Shown in pieces: positions 11,290 through 22,758 of a stretch of DNA of 64,000 nt. Position 1 is the stretch's first letter. Each line of letters begins with the position of its first letter. Both the position numbers and the translations under genes were made by a program. Origin of the DNA: Polytrichum commune (taxonomy: Eukaryota; Streptophyta; Polytrichopsida; Polytrichales; Polytrichaceae); contig OX485804.1 of assembly GCA_950295325.1 (NCBI GenBank), forward strand, positions 63,024,533 to 63,088,532. Direction: 5' to 3'. A model generated the notes under the pieces. That model ran no database searches, was not told the DNA's origin, and saw nothing but the letters and a program-made list of their open reading frames with translations.

Positions 11290-12500
11290 TCAACCTCAAT
11301 GACATGTGATACTACTTTAGACGATAGTCGTTTATGCATGTGGGAAGAGATGTGCCATCAAAATTTACCAAATCAAATGTTCCATCGTCATGAACAATTT
11401 TAATTTTATAAGGGCCTGTCCAATGTAATTTATATTTACTTGGCCTTTTTTTTGAAAATGACTATCATAGAGTAAGACTAAATTGCCAGCAATTAATGTT
11501 TTGGATTTCATTTTTCTATCGTGATAAATTTTATGTTATTTTTGAATTGTTGCCATGTTTAAATAGGCTTAATTTCTTACTTCGTTAAGACATTTTAACA
11601 TTGCAATTCTTTCTTGAAAGGATTCTTCATCACTTAAATGGTCCTTAGTAGCATTTCTTAGTGATGGTAATTCTAATTCTATAGGTAGAATGACTTCTTG
11701 ACCATAAACTAATCGAAAAGGTGTGAATTTTGTAGTCATTTTATAAGTAGTGCGGTAAGCCCATAGTGTTCCTAACAAGTTACTATCCCAATCAAGCATG
11801 GAGTTTTGAACAATCTTGGCGATGATCTTATATAAAAATTCCATTGGTATTTTTAGTTTGATCATTTGCTCGTGGGTGACATGGTAAAGTGAGACGATGT
11901 TTATCCATAACATGATATAATTTTATCTCTCGAGAATTTAGCTGCTACATGCTTATTGTCTTCTCGAGTGGTTTCAACTTCTGCCCATTTAGAAACATAG
12001 TCTATGGGCACTAGAATATATTAATATCTTCCATGACAACTTTGAGGATTGATAGGTCCAACAAAATCAATTGCCCATTACTCAAATGATGCAAGAGCTA
12101 ATATGGGTGTAAATGGCCTTGCAGAAGAGTCGGTTGGCTTGCCTATTCTCTGACAAACATCACATTATCTTGTGTAAATTATACAATCAAGGAATATTGT
12201 AGGCCACTGATAACCACTTTGTAATATTTTTCTAGCAGTGACATCTTGTGCAAAATGTCCTCCAATCATATAATCATAACATTTTGTTAGAATCAAGGAA
12301 ATTGTTGAACTAATGATACATTGACATAAAATACCATCATTTCCTTTCTTATACAAAGTGTTAGCAATGATGGTGTAAGACATTGCTTTGAAAGCTAATT
12401 GATCTCATCATGGGGGTCATCGTGAAGAAAAGTAATTTTGATATCAAATTGAACCATCTCCAAGTTACAAGCGGCAAACATGCTAAGAATAGTTTAGACA
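11290..12500 (-). mobile_element. Ty3/gypsy retrotransposon relic, integrase part of pol
   Basis: On the minus strand, in shifting frames, successive pieces of a gypsy integrase can be read. Near 12210-12240 is the zinc-finger region (GGHFAQDVTARKILQSGYQWP). Near 12000-12080 is the catalytic core with AIDFVGPINPQS and DYVSKWAEVE, giving two of the DDE acids. At 11569-11913 is the downstream part (ALWAYRTTYK-like text: LLGTLWAYRTTYKMTTKFTP, then LVYGQEVILPIELELP). At 11330-11440 is the C-terminal KLHWTGPYKI block ending at NDYRLK. Stops and frameshifts occur throughout. Reverse transcriptase, gag and both LTRs were not recognised, so only the 3' half of pol survives. These motif orders are standard for plant Ty3/gypsy elements. 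Confidence 0.88.
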
Positions 12501-12804
12501 TATTAAAATCTAACCATAGGTGAAAATGTTTAAGTGTAATTAGCGCCCAATCCATGTGAGAACTTGTTTGTACTAAGACCAACTTTATAGTGGTCAATAT
12601 GATAATCATAATCCAATTAATGCTTATGAATCCATTTGCATTTGTATTTGTTGACAATCAATCTGGTTGGATAGGAAGTACCTATTGTTTTGTTAAGTTT
12701 CTACACTCTTTATTCCTCCATTTTTTTGGGGGTGTTGTTGGTTTGAATCCACCAATTGCTCGTGAAAGCTCTTCAAAAGTGGTTATTATTGCATAAAATT
12801 AATG

Positions 12805-12805
<1 letters not shown>

Positions 12806-12860
<55 letters not shown>
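12806..12860. repeat. (TA)n microsatellite
   Basis: Uninterrupted TA dinucleotides for about 55 bp. Length in the assembly may be unreliable. Confidence 0.97.
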
Positions 12861-12863
<3 letters not shown>

Positions 12864-14321
12864 TGATTTGTGATTTGGTGGATGGTTACAATGCTTCTTA
12901 CTTTTTGTTTTTTGGGAAGACAAATGAGGTTTGTCATAACATTTTTCCTAAACCAAAGTTGTATATTGTTTTTGATATAAAGCTATAATCTTAGTTCATG
13001 TTTTTCATTAAGTTGGTTTGTGACCTTTACATTCCCGTGTGTTAAAACTTTGAACACATTGCAAACGGGTTTAGTTCAGTGGGAGCAAGCATGGTCAAGT
13101 ATACTAAAAAATTGCTCGGGTATAGTAAAACCATATTTTTGGGGGTCAAATGCCTTAAAATAATAGCAAAGTGTTGTTTAAATTGGAATCAATTCCATGG
13201 TGCCCTCTATTGTTGTGTTAGAGAGTCAATTATAAAATATTAATATGAGATCTTCAGAACTTATCGTTGAAAGTATTACTCACAAAGTAATGGCTAAATA
13301 TGGTTTTGAACATAGATTTCATAACCTTCAATATTTTGAAGTTGGATTTTCTTTTCACATTCATTGAATTCACAATAAACTTAAGGGCATCATTATAAAA
13401 AAAAAATTAAACAAACTCAAAAAATTTATGTGTTCAATATACCTACTTGTACATTATTTGCATTGTCTTCTAAAATATGTAGACTTTTCTTGAAACAATT
13501 TGTCAACATAAATTGCTTGGCTATGTAGTTTTTCCAACTGTTTATGATTTTTTCCTTCACGTAATTCAAAGTTGGTATATAATTTGGGATCATTTTCATT
13601 TAAACCTATGTAGGGTAATGGAGTTGTGTATTTGACCGGGCTTGCACCCCAATATAGTGTGTATAGAAGTTACTATAATAAATAAATAAAACATGTTTTC
13701 AAGCACATGCTTATTTGGGATATACTTATTGTTCATGAATTGTTATTAGAGTTCAACATGTACACTATATGTTGTTACATGATTACGAGAACAATTATAG
13801 TACAATGATACTCTAGATCAGAATTTTGTGACATGGATGACTCAACAAAATCTACACACAATTTGTACACAATTTTAGTGTCCTTTAATTACTTGACAGA
13901 ATTTGCACATTCGTTTTGCAAAAACTGCACACCCATAAAACTTCTAGAACATTTGTGAACTAGTGTTTTGTCAATGTTTTGCGGTGATATCGTTCTTGGT
14001 CAACCCAATAATTTTGACTCCACTAATTGGCACATGTTCAAGTGATTGATCAAATGTAACAAGAACAAATTTTAGTTACTTGCATACTTCACTTTGCAAT
14101 TACAACGTACATGTACGGTGTGGCACTTTTGTAAAATAATTTTATTTAGGTTTATATGGTATTGAATGTTAGTACAAACAAAACATGTTATCATCATATA
14201 TTTGACTATGAGTTATTTATTAATCTACAAACCACCCTAATTTTCAACCTACACATACAATGCAATTGGGCCATGACATTTTCTACCCACCATTGCTAAA
14301 TTTTAGCTCATAGTATTAAGT
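12861..14321. other. AT-rich intergenic DNA, nothing recognised
   Basis: No open frame longer than 60 codons and no transposon ends were recognised. Confidence 0.5.
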
Positions 14322-14523
14322 GTCATGGATGATTGAAAAATTACTTGGTAAGTGACAATAATTGCAACATGTATATCTATAACCCCCAAATTTGTGTTTT
14401 ACAAGGAATGACAAATAATGTTGGGTTGACATTAAGTGTTGATGACACTATACCGCGGTTTACAATTAGGATGGAGCAAGACAATTAGAATTGGTGACAC
14501 AAAATATTATATCTAGTGTAGCA
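14322..14523 (+). repeat. dispersed repeat, copy 1 (copy 2 at 46919-47136)
   Basis: About 200 bp matching 46919-47136 in the same orientation. Shared landmarks are GTCATGGATGATTGAAA, ACTTGGTAAGTGA, ACAAGGAATGACAAATAATG, GTTGGTGACACTATACC-like text, and AATTGGTGACAC ending in TAGTGTAG. Here it runs directly into the foldback at 14528. No coding potential was recognised. Confidence 0.85.
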
Positions 14524-14527
14524 GCCG

Positions 14528-14628
14528 GTCCTTGCCACTAAGGGTGGGACACAAGAAGTCGGGCTCAGGCTCGGGTGGGCAGGAGAGACACATGCCCCTC
14601 TTGTGTCTTGCCCTTAGTGGCGAGGGAC
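14528..14628. repeat. 101-bp foldback, MITE-like or hairpin-RNA-like
   Basis: The left arm starts GTCCTTGCCACTAAGGGTGG and the right arm, reversed, reads GTCCCTCGCCACTAAGGGCA. Both continue into GACACAAGARG, giving a stem of about 32 bp with a few mismatches and a loop of about 37 bp. The GC content is higher than its flanks. No clear target duplication was seen. It may be a tiny inverted-repeat transposon or a hairpin RNA source. Confidence 0.8.
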
Positions 14629-14980
14629 ATCCATCATGACTTCAAAAGGTGAAAATGAAGTCCAATATATTATAACATGTAAATTTAGTTTCTAAAAATG
14701 ATTTGACTATGGAATTAGCATAAGATGTCACAAATTAGTTTAGAAAGACCCACAAGAGTTGAATTGTCCACAAACCTACAAGAGGTTATGTTTTTACTAC
14801 CTAGTCTAGACCCCTTACCCTTGGCAATAGGGGCGTCTAGCTGCGGCCGATTGACCGCGGCACTTCGCGGCAAAGAGCATACTTCTCTAACTTAGGTTTT
14901 CCCGGGGAGCAGCACCGCCAGGGTTTTTGGAAGGAGGTGAAGGAGGATTTTCGAGATTCTTCAACCTTCAAGCTCCCCTT
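14629..14980. other. upstream region of the RBM28-type gene
   Basis: GC content rises from about 14820 onward (GGGGCGTCTAGCTGCGGCCG, then ACCGCGGCACTTCGCGG). This looks like a small promoter-proximal GC-rich zone rather than a gene. No TATA box at a convincing distance was recognised. Confidence 0.4.
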
Positions 14981-14996
14981 AAACCCTAAACCCTAA
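14981..14996 (+). promoter_or_regulatory. double telo-box upstream of the RBM28-type start
   Basis: AAACCCTAAACCCTAA lies 77 bp before the ATG, followed by AAACCC-type half motifs to about 15034. In plants the AAACCCTAA telo-box is a known promoter or leader element of genes for ribosomal proteins and ribosome assembly factors, which fits the gene downstream. Whether it sits in the promoter or the 5' leader cannot be told without a transcript. Confidence 0.75.
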
Positions 14997-15072
14997 GCGT
15001 CAGCTGAAACCCACGTAAACCCAAACCCAAACCCCTGCCTGGAGTTTGTTGGGGCAGGGCATTGCGAGAGCG

Positions 15073-18000
15073 ATGGTGATGGAGGACAAGGTCGCCAAGG
15101 CCGACGAGGCCGATATTGACGACCGCACCGTCTTCGTCCGCAACTTGCCCTACACTGTCACGGATGCTCAGGTGCAGATTGTCTTGAAATAAGTCTTCCA
15201 TTGCAACCCTCACCATCCCACTCCCATCAACGTGTCTTCAATGCATTTCATACATTGGGTCCGTGCTCGTGAATTCCAGACCCTAACATCTTGTGGGGCT
15301 CCGTGCAGCTCGAAGACATTTTCAGTGAAATAGGTCCTGTGAGGAATTGCTTCACAGTCAAGGAGAAGGGTAAGTGACATCCATCCACTGTATGCTTGGT
15401 CTGGATGAGATTGGATGACAGATTGATGACACCCGGATTTTCAAACAGTGGAATGCTTCATCTTGTGATGAATGATGAAGCTCTTTACTGAATTTGTAAG
15501 TCCTATAGAGACTATAACACTCCAATTCTATAATAGGCTTTGGGTCTATATTGATTTAGGTTTTCGCAACAATTCGACTTGGGAACTGAGTAACTATGGA
15601 CATTTGAACTACGAACAATTGGTTGTAAGGTAGGCTAGGTTAGGCTGGATATTTATTTGGTAAATTGTCGTGTTTTTCATGTTAAACTATGACCGTGCCC
15701 ACATTTCAATGCATTTTACATGTGACATTCATGTTCCTGAGCTCCAATTTGTTTCTGACAATTCACATTGTTGTCTGTGTGATTGCAGGATCTCAGCAAC
15801 ATCGAGGATTTGGATTTGTGCAATTGTAGGTTCTCCCTAACATATCATCACCCCTGTTTTACATACGTTCATATGCTTACAACACTACGTTTGTTGTGAG
15901 GAGTTGTGTGATGGTGAACAAAATTCTCAGATTTTGATAACTTTTTGACTTAGGTATACATTTTTTTCCTCATATCCACAGTGCAGTGAAAGAAGACGCT
16001 AATCGAACTGTGGAAGTGAAGAATGGGGCAACATTACAAGGGCGCCAGATTAAGGTTGAGATTGCAAAGCGCCGGGCACCTCTTGACCAGAGGCGTCCTC
16101 TTCCAAAACCTAAAGGTCAGTTGTAAATACAAAGAAGGGCATCTAAGTCCATCATTTGGAAGTTTACATTCTCACTTCTTCTGTGGACTTGGAGAAATTT
16201 CTCCTCTCTGGCATTCCTTACCTGCTGTGTACATGGATCTAGTCTCAGAAGTGTATGAATTGATTCTGATGAATGTCTTTTGCCGATATAGAGGGTGATG
16301 TTGAAGAGGGTCGAGATGCTGATAAGGGCACAGCAACTGGGAGTGGAGGGCTTGCTAGTGATTTGCAAGATAATTCATCCAAAAAAGAACATGTATCAGA
16401 CGATGAAACTGCAGGTCCTCCACATGCAGGAGAAGAGAGCAAGAAGTTGAAACATGGTACGTCAGTAGACAATTTGTCCCTTTGTTGTTCTCTCTTGTGT
16501 GCTACCTATATATGCTTCAGTGATATCAAGCCACATGAAATGTGCTTTATAGTACTTGAGATCAAACACTTATGACTGGTAATTCTAGTATGTGGAGGGA
16601 AGTTCAAGAGGTATTTATTGGTTTTGGCAGGTAATCAATCTGCTGCAACTGGTCGGCCATCGACGACAAAGAAGCGGCCACGTGAGGAGGGACAGAGCTC
16701 TGAAAGTCAGAAGTAAGCCTTGAATCCAGGTTACTTCCAGTTTGATGGGTCATTATGATGATGTAGGCTTATCTGGTTGTCTTGCAAGATAGCCAGTTTA
16801 TGGAAGTTTTTAGTCCTCTGGTTGTCAAAATTTGGCTCACACCACAGCTACTTCTTTGTCAGGCTGTATGTACGTAATTGTAAAGTTGTGTGCCAAATGA
16901 CTTGAGCAGTTCTAGGAATATCTTCCATGTCCACTTTGAGTCATAAAAAACTAGTCACACTTAGTCAGAGGCTTGGGTTATTTTCTATTCAAGATGGTGA
17001 GCTCCTGGAAATGTGTCACTGAGAGCAAGCAACTTAATAAGTTCTTATCCCACCACTTGTGTGATTGTAGACCAGCACGTACTGTCATTGTTGGTGGTCT
17101 GGAAAATGCGAAGATGGTGCAATCTGTCATTGCCAAGGCCAAGAAGCTTGGTCCAGTAGAAGATGTACGCCACCCACTTGATGAGGCAGAACTCATTAGT
17201 AGAGGTAATATCTCAAACTTAGGTCATTCTGTTGTCTATTGGGGACAATATGCGAATCTAAGCTTGATTGTCTCACCATACTGTACCATCCTCATAAGCA
17301 TTTGATTTTTGTTATAAAATCTACTAAAGTGAGCCTTTTGTGGCCATTTGTGGCACATGTGAAGAGTAAAGTTTTGTGACTCTAAGTTCTCTGTTGTCTA
17401 GATGAAATGCATTCCCGTGTCTATGACCAATATCTATGTATCACCATCAGTATATCTACATTCCAATACCTACATTATTGTAGATCTCTGCACCCCCATG
17501 CGGACTGGCTTGGAATCGAAGTTTGTGCAAAGAAAAGGAAATATGTGGAATATTATAAAAAATTGTACACAGTATATGCAGAGTATCAATAGCGAGTTGA
17601 GGGGAAGAATTTCAAATCATTGAGACATTGCCTGGGCAAAGTATTGTGAAGTCACTGCACTTATACCTGTTATGATGATACTGCATTACTGTGTGCAATG
17701 TCAGGTTTGGCTAAAGATGGATGCAAGCAAGGGGCAGCAGCAATAGTGTACACATCTGTCAAGGCAGCACACCTTGCTGTTGCTTCTCTACACAAACAGA
17801 TTCAAGGAGGTGGTCTAGTTTGGGCCCGCCAACTTGGTGGAGAGGTAATTTTTGCCAATGACTCTTCTGATGATCAGTAATTTGTGTTTGAGAACTCTGA
17901 TCCTAATTTATAAACTGACAGATACAAATCTGAAGTGTAAATGCATGTGCGTGAAGAAGGATAAATGCTGCATGTAAAACATTTTTCATCTTCTAACTGT

Positions 18001-21000
18001 GCATACTATCCAGGACCTGCCTTGTTTTTCATCATGTCTACTTAGTAGGTTATTGTGAAGGTTTTTAGCACAAATGTCTTTCCTCCTTAATTACTGTTGG
18101 TTAGGGGGTTGAAAACTGGTCTATTTTTGATCTGCAGGGTGCTAAGCTGAAAAAATGGCGCCTTATTGTTCGGAATCTTCCCTTCATGGTAAATTTTTCT
18201 CTTCCAAATATGCAAGTTGGGTCAATTGTGTGCTGCACACTTTTTGATGCGACCAACTGTCCATTTTGGATGTGCTGTTTGCTGCTTCAAGAGATGAACA
18301 TTCTGTGCAGCATCAGGAGTGTATTGATGCAAAATCTCATACATTTTCTGTTGATTCCTGGTTAATTGCAGCTCAAAGAACAAACTCTTCGCGAGCTTTT
18401 CTCACCATCAGGATTTGTATGGGAAATAACCATTCCAAGGAAGCCTGATAACTCGTAAGTGCCATTTCATCTTATCTCTATTTCCTGGGTTCAAAGGTTC
18501 TGAATATGGAGCTTAATGAAAAAATTGTCAAGCATTCAAGATAGATTTCTTATTTAGAGTTCTGGAAAATTCACCAGCAATCTCAGATCTCGTCTTTCAC
18601 TGAAGTGCCACATGTATGTAGGCTTTTCTTGTGTTCATGGCTGACAAAATATCACCTTTCTACAGGTCAAAAGGATTTGCATTTGTTGGCTTCACCTGCA
18701 AAGCTGATGCAGAACAGGTATATATATGCACATAAGCAGTTGTACAAATAGCCTGCTACATCAGAATTGGTTTTTTGAACCTATGAAATGCATGAGGCAT
18801 ATTCTCATTTATTAGTCATGATTCAATAATAGCCTGACTCTTATGTTCAAAGGATATTACTGAACATTTTGGAGGATCCTGTAGGCAATCAAAGCTGTGA
18901 ATGGGAAGCTTGTTGGCAAGAGACCCGTTGCAGTAGACTGGGCAATGGCGAAGAAGGAATTTGAAACTGCTGTAAAGAACACTCCTCAAGGTAAATTTTT
19001 TTCTGGACTCCTATTGCTCTTTTGCACTGCTAGCATGGCTTGTTTCATTGGTTACACTAAGAGCCACAACAAAGGAGACCGCAGAATTGATCAAAGACTT
19101 TATGAGAGTCAATTACTCCCATGTTGGTCTGCACTCCTGTTGTCCGGACTACTCGTCATCTTTTTTTGGTGTTGTTGTTCACTAATTTTTTTCACATTTG
19201 GTCTGCAGTAGAAACCAACGATGATGATGATACTGCTAGTGAAGATGAAAGTGAAGATGGAGACGAAGACAAAAGTGAAGATGGAGACGAAGACAAAAGT
19301 GACATTGAGGTAGCTGTGGAAAAGGCTGGGAAGAAACTGAAACCTCATATGAGCAGTGAGAAGCCTCTATACCAGAAAGAATCTTCAGATGAAGAAGATA
19401 ACACTTCTGAAAGTGATGAAGAAGAGGGCGTTTCTGAGAGCGACGAAGATGATGAGAGTGATCTGAACATGTCAGAAGTACCTTCTGTGCCGAATGCTAG
19501 TAAGGTGACAGAGAAAGACTTGATGCAACGGGTTTTACAGAAAGTTGTGAATTCCAGCAAGACACAAGAGACTGTGGAGACACAGCCTGACGTTAACCCA
19601 ACCAGTGCCAGTCAGCAAGGATCTAAACTTGCAGTAAAGAAGAAGGAGATACTGCCATCAGAAGTGATAAATGAGAGTGCAAAGAAGCTCAAAAGAGGGG
19701 TTGAAGAAGCTGCGCCAACAGTTTCCAAGGAGGATAGCTTGAAAAGGACAGTATTTGTCCGGAATTTGCCACTAGATGCCAAAGTGCCGGATATGCGCCG
19801 TCAATTTTCTGCCTTTGGTGAGGTGAAGTCATTTCGTATGGTCCTTCATCCTATCACAAAGTAAGTTCTGGCTGCAAGTATATGCTGACTTATTGCTGGA
19901 CATCTGCCTTGATTAATTGGGTTTTAAGCAAGGCATTGTAAAGTGGTTTGCAGTCAATAGTTCATTCATCTTGCTCATTTATTTGTGTCTTGATCTTCTA
20001 GGAGACCCAAAGGGACTGCATTTCTGGAATTTGCAACTGAGGATGGGGCACTAGCCTCTGTAACTGCTGCAAATGCCACTGGGGAGGATGGTGGATTGTT
20101 GATTGGAGGGCGGAAGCTGGCTTTGAATCTGGCAATGGATCGGGACCAAGCTAAAACTGTAGCAAAACAGATGTCAAAAGAGCAAGATGATCACGACCGG
20201 CGCCACTTGAAACTTGCAAAGGTTTTTCTCTCTTTTGTCTCACCAATTTCATGTGAAATGTTTTGTGTGTAGAGAAATTCCAGCTGTTAGCATGGTCACC
20301 ATCCAGTTTATGAAATGATGTCTTCATTACGATTTTTTTTTTCATTTTCTGTTGCCATATATTGTACACTACAGCTTCAAGCCATAGAAGTGCATGAAAG
20401 AAGGTTAGATGTCAAGCACCTCCTATTGTGTTGGTTATGGATGCCAGGTGCTTGATGGTCTTGTTAGATTTCTTCTATATCTTTAGTGGCCTTGCACTAA
20501 AGAGAAATTTGGCATGACAGGAGGGTTTAATAGAAGAAGGCACACCAGCAGCTGAGGGTTTATCAAAGGGGGACTTGGCAAAGCGCAAGCAGTAAGTAGA
20601 TGCCTGACTTTGCATTCTGGCAAAGATTTTAATAGATTGAAATTGGGGCAACTTTGAGATGTAATTATGAATGATCAGTATTCAATGAAGCAGACTTATG
20701 ATCAAAACAGGATAATGGAATTTACAAGTATGCTATTCATTGATTGTTGAATCTCTGCCAATAGATGTACTACAGCACTAATATTGTATTATATATCTAA
20801 TTGGTAGAGTGGAGCATGAGAAGGCTACAAAGCTGCGGAGCCCCAATTTCCATGTCTCCACAACCCGACTTGCCGTGCATAACATCCCCAAAGATATGTC
20901 TGAGAAGGACCTGAAGAAGTTGTTCATAACTGCTGTGAAGTCTAGGGCATCAAAGCAACAACCTGTCATCAAACAGGTCTTGACCCTTTGGATCAGAACC

Positions 21001-22758
21001 TATCTGGAAGATTCTTCAGCAATGTGGATGATAGTATGGAGTCTGAAGAGTATGCAAAACAGGGTAGTTTGTGTTGTATTCCTTTTCTGTGGACACAATG
21101 TTTTCATGTATGTATCAGATGTTAAATTTTCAACAGCTTTGTATGCCTGATATTTGTTATGCAGGTGAAAATTTTGAGAGATGAGGTGAAAGGAGTGACT
21201 GGTAGTGGCGGGAAATCACGGGGGGCTGCATTTGTGGAGTTCGCCGAACACCAGCATGCTCTTGTGGCTTTACGTGTTCTTAACAATAATCCAGGTGCAA
21301 CCAATCTTGTGCAGTTATATGTTCTGCAAGAAAAAGAGTACAAATGAGATATACAAAATTGCTTGATGTGGAATAGGACATATTATAGTGATATATATGC
21401 TGCTGGTTGGAATTGACTATTTTTGCATAATCAGTCATGGAGACTTGTCTATGAGAGGGAAGCATGATCAATTACAAGCTCAGGTGGATGCTATTTTGGT
21501 TCTCCAAGAAGAAAAATGACTGTTTTAAATAAAAAAGTGTACTATGTGTAACTCTCTTTGAATGCTCTATTTTTACAGAGACATTTGGAGCAGAGCACCG
21601 CCCCATCATAGAGTTTGCAATTGAAAACTCTCAGATTCTGAGGAAAAGGGCTGCTCTGGCAGAGCAAGCCAAAATGCGTCTTGCAAGACAAGGCCCTGGA
21701 GGTAGAGTAGAGGGTGTTAGGAAAGATGTCGATGGATCTGAGAAGAAAGGCAAGAGGAAATGGGAAAAGAAACCTCCTCGTGAGAAATCTGAGAAGAAAA
21801 CACCCATTGAAGGTAATAGTGCAAGTGAGAATGTTGAGGTGAAGGAAGGAGAGAGGCCTGCGAAAAGGAAAAGGGAGAAGAAAACCTGGAAAAAGAAACG
21901 TGATGAGAATGTTGAAGGCTCAAAGCCAAACATGGGAAGCAATGAGGCGCCTGATAGCATGGGTCCATCTAAACAGAAGAAACCCACGAACAAGCGTCAG
22001 AGGATGGATGAGGGTAAGAATGAAAGTGTAGTTGGCCTGGAAAAGAAGAGTGGCCCTAAGAGCAATAAGAGTCAACCTAGACCGGCTCGTCCCCCCCAAC
22101 GTCTGCAAAACCCTGGAAGTGAAACCAATGGTGTGCAAAAATCACCATCTGCAACAGGCTCCAAGTTGCAGGTATGTTACGTGTGAACCTATGTAAAGCA
22201 GGACTAGGTGTCTTGTGGATATTATCAACAAAAATGTCAGCAGACAATTTTTTTCAGCTGCTAGCAATCAATACAACTAGACGAACAGCATGACAGGTGC
22301 TATTGTTAATCTCAGTGAAAATTATAGGATATTGTGCAAAAGTAAGAACTTGACCCTATTGTTGTTGGAGGTTAGATTTGGATTTAAATGTAATCAATTC
22401 CTGTTGTTGGGAAGTGGACTGTAGCAAGCTTTGGGTACAAGTTTAGAGAGAGCATTATATGTGGAATTTGTCTTCTGTTGATGAAATCTGGAACTTATAA
22501 TTAAGATATCCTTACTTATTTGCCATTGTTGTCTTGCAGAAAGGGAGAATGGAGCAGAATAAGAAGCCCATGTCCGGTAAAGCCCAGCCTAAAGCACAGA
22601 AGGAACCAACTAGGAGAGACAGGAAACACCCACAAGCTGTAGACAAGCTAGATCAACTTGTCACCGAGTATCGAACAAAGTATTTCAATGCTGCTCCTGG
22701 GAGTAAAGGCAAAGGTGATGGGAATCCTGTTGTTGACTTGAAAAGGTGGTTTGAGTAG
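15073..22758 (+). CDS. RBM28: RBM28/Nop4-type nucleolar RNA-binding protein, 19 exons
   Basis: Exons: 15073-15171, 15309-15369, 15789-15825, 15982-16115, 16292-16456, 16631-16712, 17071-17204, 17705-17844, 18138-18188, 18372-18454, 18666-18717, 18885-18990, 19209-19860, 20002-20221, 20521-20591, 20808-20976, 21165-21294, 21579-22171 and 22540-22758. All introns are GT-AG and the joined exons total 3198 nt, 1065 aa plus TAG. RRM1 has RNP2 VFVRNL (residues 20-25) and RNP1 RGFGFVQF (59-66). A degenerate RRM follows at about 194-284, then one at about 285-380 (LIVRNL, KGFAFVGF). An acidic Asp/Glu/Ser linker precedes a further RRM at about 558-650 (VFVRNL, KGTAFLEF). The last RRM is at about 706-820 (LAVHNI, RGAAFVEF), and the tail is Lys-rich and nuclear. 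This order of RRMs and the motif LAKEGLIEEGTPAAEG are typical of plant RBM28/Nop4 homologues. The family binds pre-rRNA and snoRNP-associated precursors in the nucleolus and is needed for large-subunit assembly. Length agrees with plant members of about 1000 aa. Start chosen at the first Met before RRM1. Confidence 0.93.

Noticed and set aside
20375-20403. Possible small exon in the RBM28-type gene, with AG before and GT after
   Set aside because: It is 29 nt and would break the frame, while the flanking exons already join in phase into the conserved LAKEGL motif.
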